Source: Pichia kudriavzevii (lineage: Eukaryota > Ascomycota > Pichiomycetes > Pichiales > Pichiaceae). Taken from it: a stretch of DNA of 64,000 nt. The stretch spans positions 124,001-188,000 of the forward strand of contig NC_042510.1 of assembly GCF_003054445.1 (NCBI RefSeq), read 5' to 3'. The stretch's first letter is position 1. Each line of letters begins with the position of its first letter. Positions 63,923 to 64,000 of this stretch are shown here, one piece after another. The translations under genes were made by a program, and so were the position numbers. Below the pieces are notes generated by a model. It had not been told where the DNA came from. It did no database searches and worked only from the letters and a program-made list of their open reading frames with translations.

Positions 63923-64000
63923 AGTTGTAGGTACTGATTCCCATGTTGTTTTAAAAACGGCTCTAATTAATATATAAACATGATTAACATGTACGGGCTA

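Overview
This is nuclear DNA of a budding yeast. Genes are dense (35 called in 64 kb), nearly all intron-free and split over both strands, and the proteins are plainly ascomycete-yeast orthologues. A complex I subunit (NDUFA12 family) at 14371-14796 argues against Saccharomycetaceae, which lack complex I. CTG is read as leucine at a strongly conserved position of deoxyhypusine synthase (13594-13596), which argues against the CTG-Ser clade. A Pichiaceae yeast of the Pichia/Issatchenkia type fits best; this is inference, not a species identification. I see no transposon, rRNA, tRNA, CRISPR array or viral relic.

Left part (1-24 kb): a partial unknown gene, a large low-complexity protein resembling eisosome Seg1/Seg2, mitochondrial MRX10, a TOK1-type potassium channel with altered selectivity filters, two tandem cytochrome P450 genes, DYS1, NDUFA12, ILV5 behind a long repeat-rich promoter, a 1-Cys peroxiredoxin, and two convergent cell-surface genes (a mucin-like two-membrane-segment protein and a repeat-bearing putative GPI adhesin). 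This is the least conserved and most interesting stretch.

Right part (24-64 kb): housekeeping genes whose neighbours match S. cerevisiae blocks from memory of systematic names. ALK1-GET1-CKB1 corresponds to YGL021W-YGL020C-YGL019W. OST2, OCA1, AVT4, MIC27, POL1, VAM3 and CRC1 combine YOR100-106 with YNL099-102. LSM12, FAR11, SPC98, EPT1/CPT1, TOM22, CIA2, ORC6, NMA111, MRP35 and SET1 combine YHR118-123 with YNL122-131. The window therefore shows pre-whole-genome-duplication order, which also supports several gene identities. LSM12 has a spliced 32-nt first exon that a simple reading-frame scan misses.

Functional themes: replication and G1/S (POL1, ORC6), spindle and mitotic exit (SPC98, BFA1, ALK1, FAR11), mitochondria (MRX10, NDUFA12, COX20, MIC27, TOM22, CRC1, MRP35, ILV5), secretory and vacuolar membranes (GET1, OST2, VAM3, AVT4, EPT1), chromatin (SET1) and the cell surface. 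Visible regulatory sites include overlapping Leu3-type sites before ILV5, MluI boxes before POL1 and SPC98, and three identical 10-bp palindromes in the NDUFA12-ILV5 interval.
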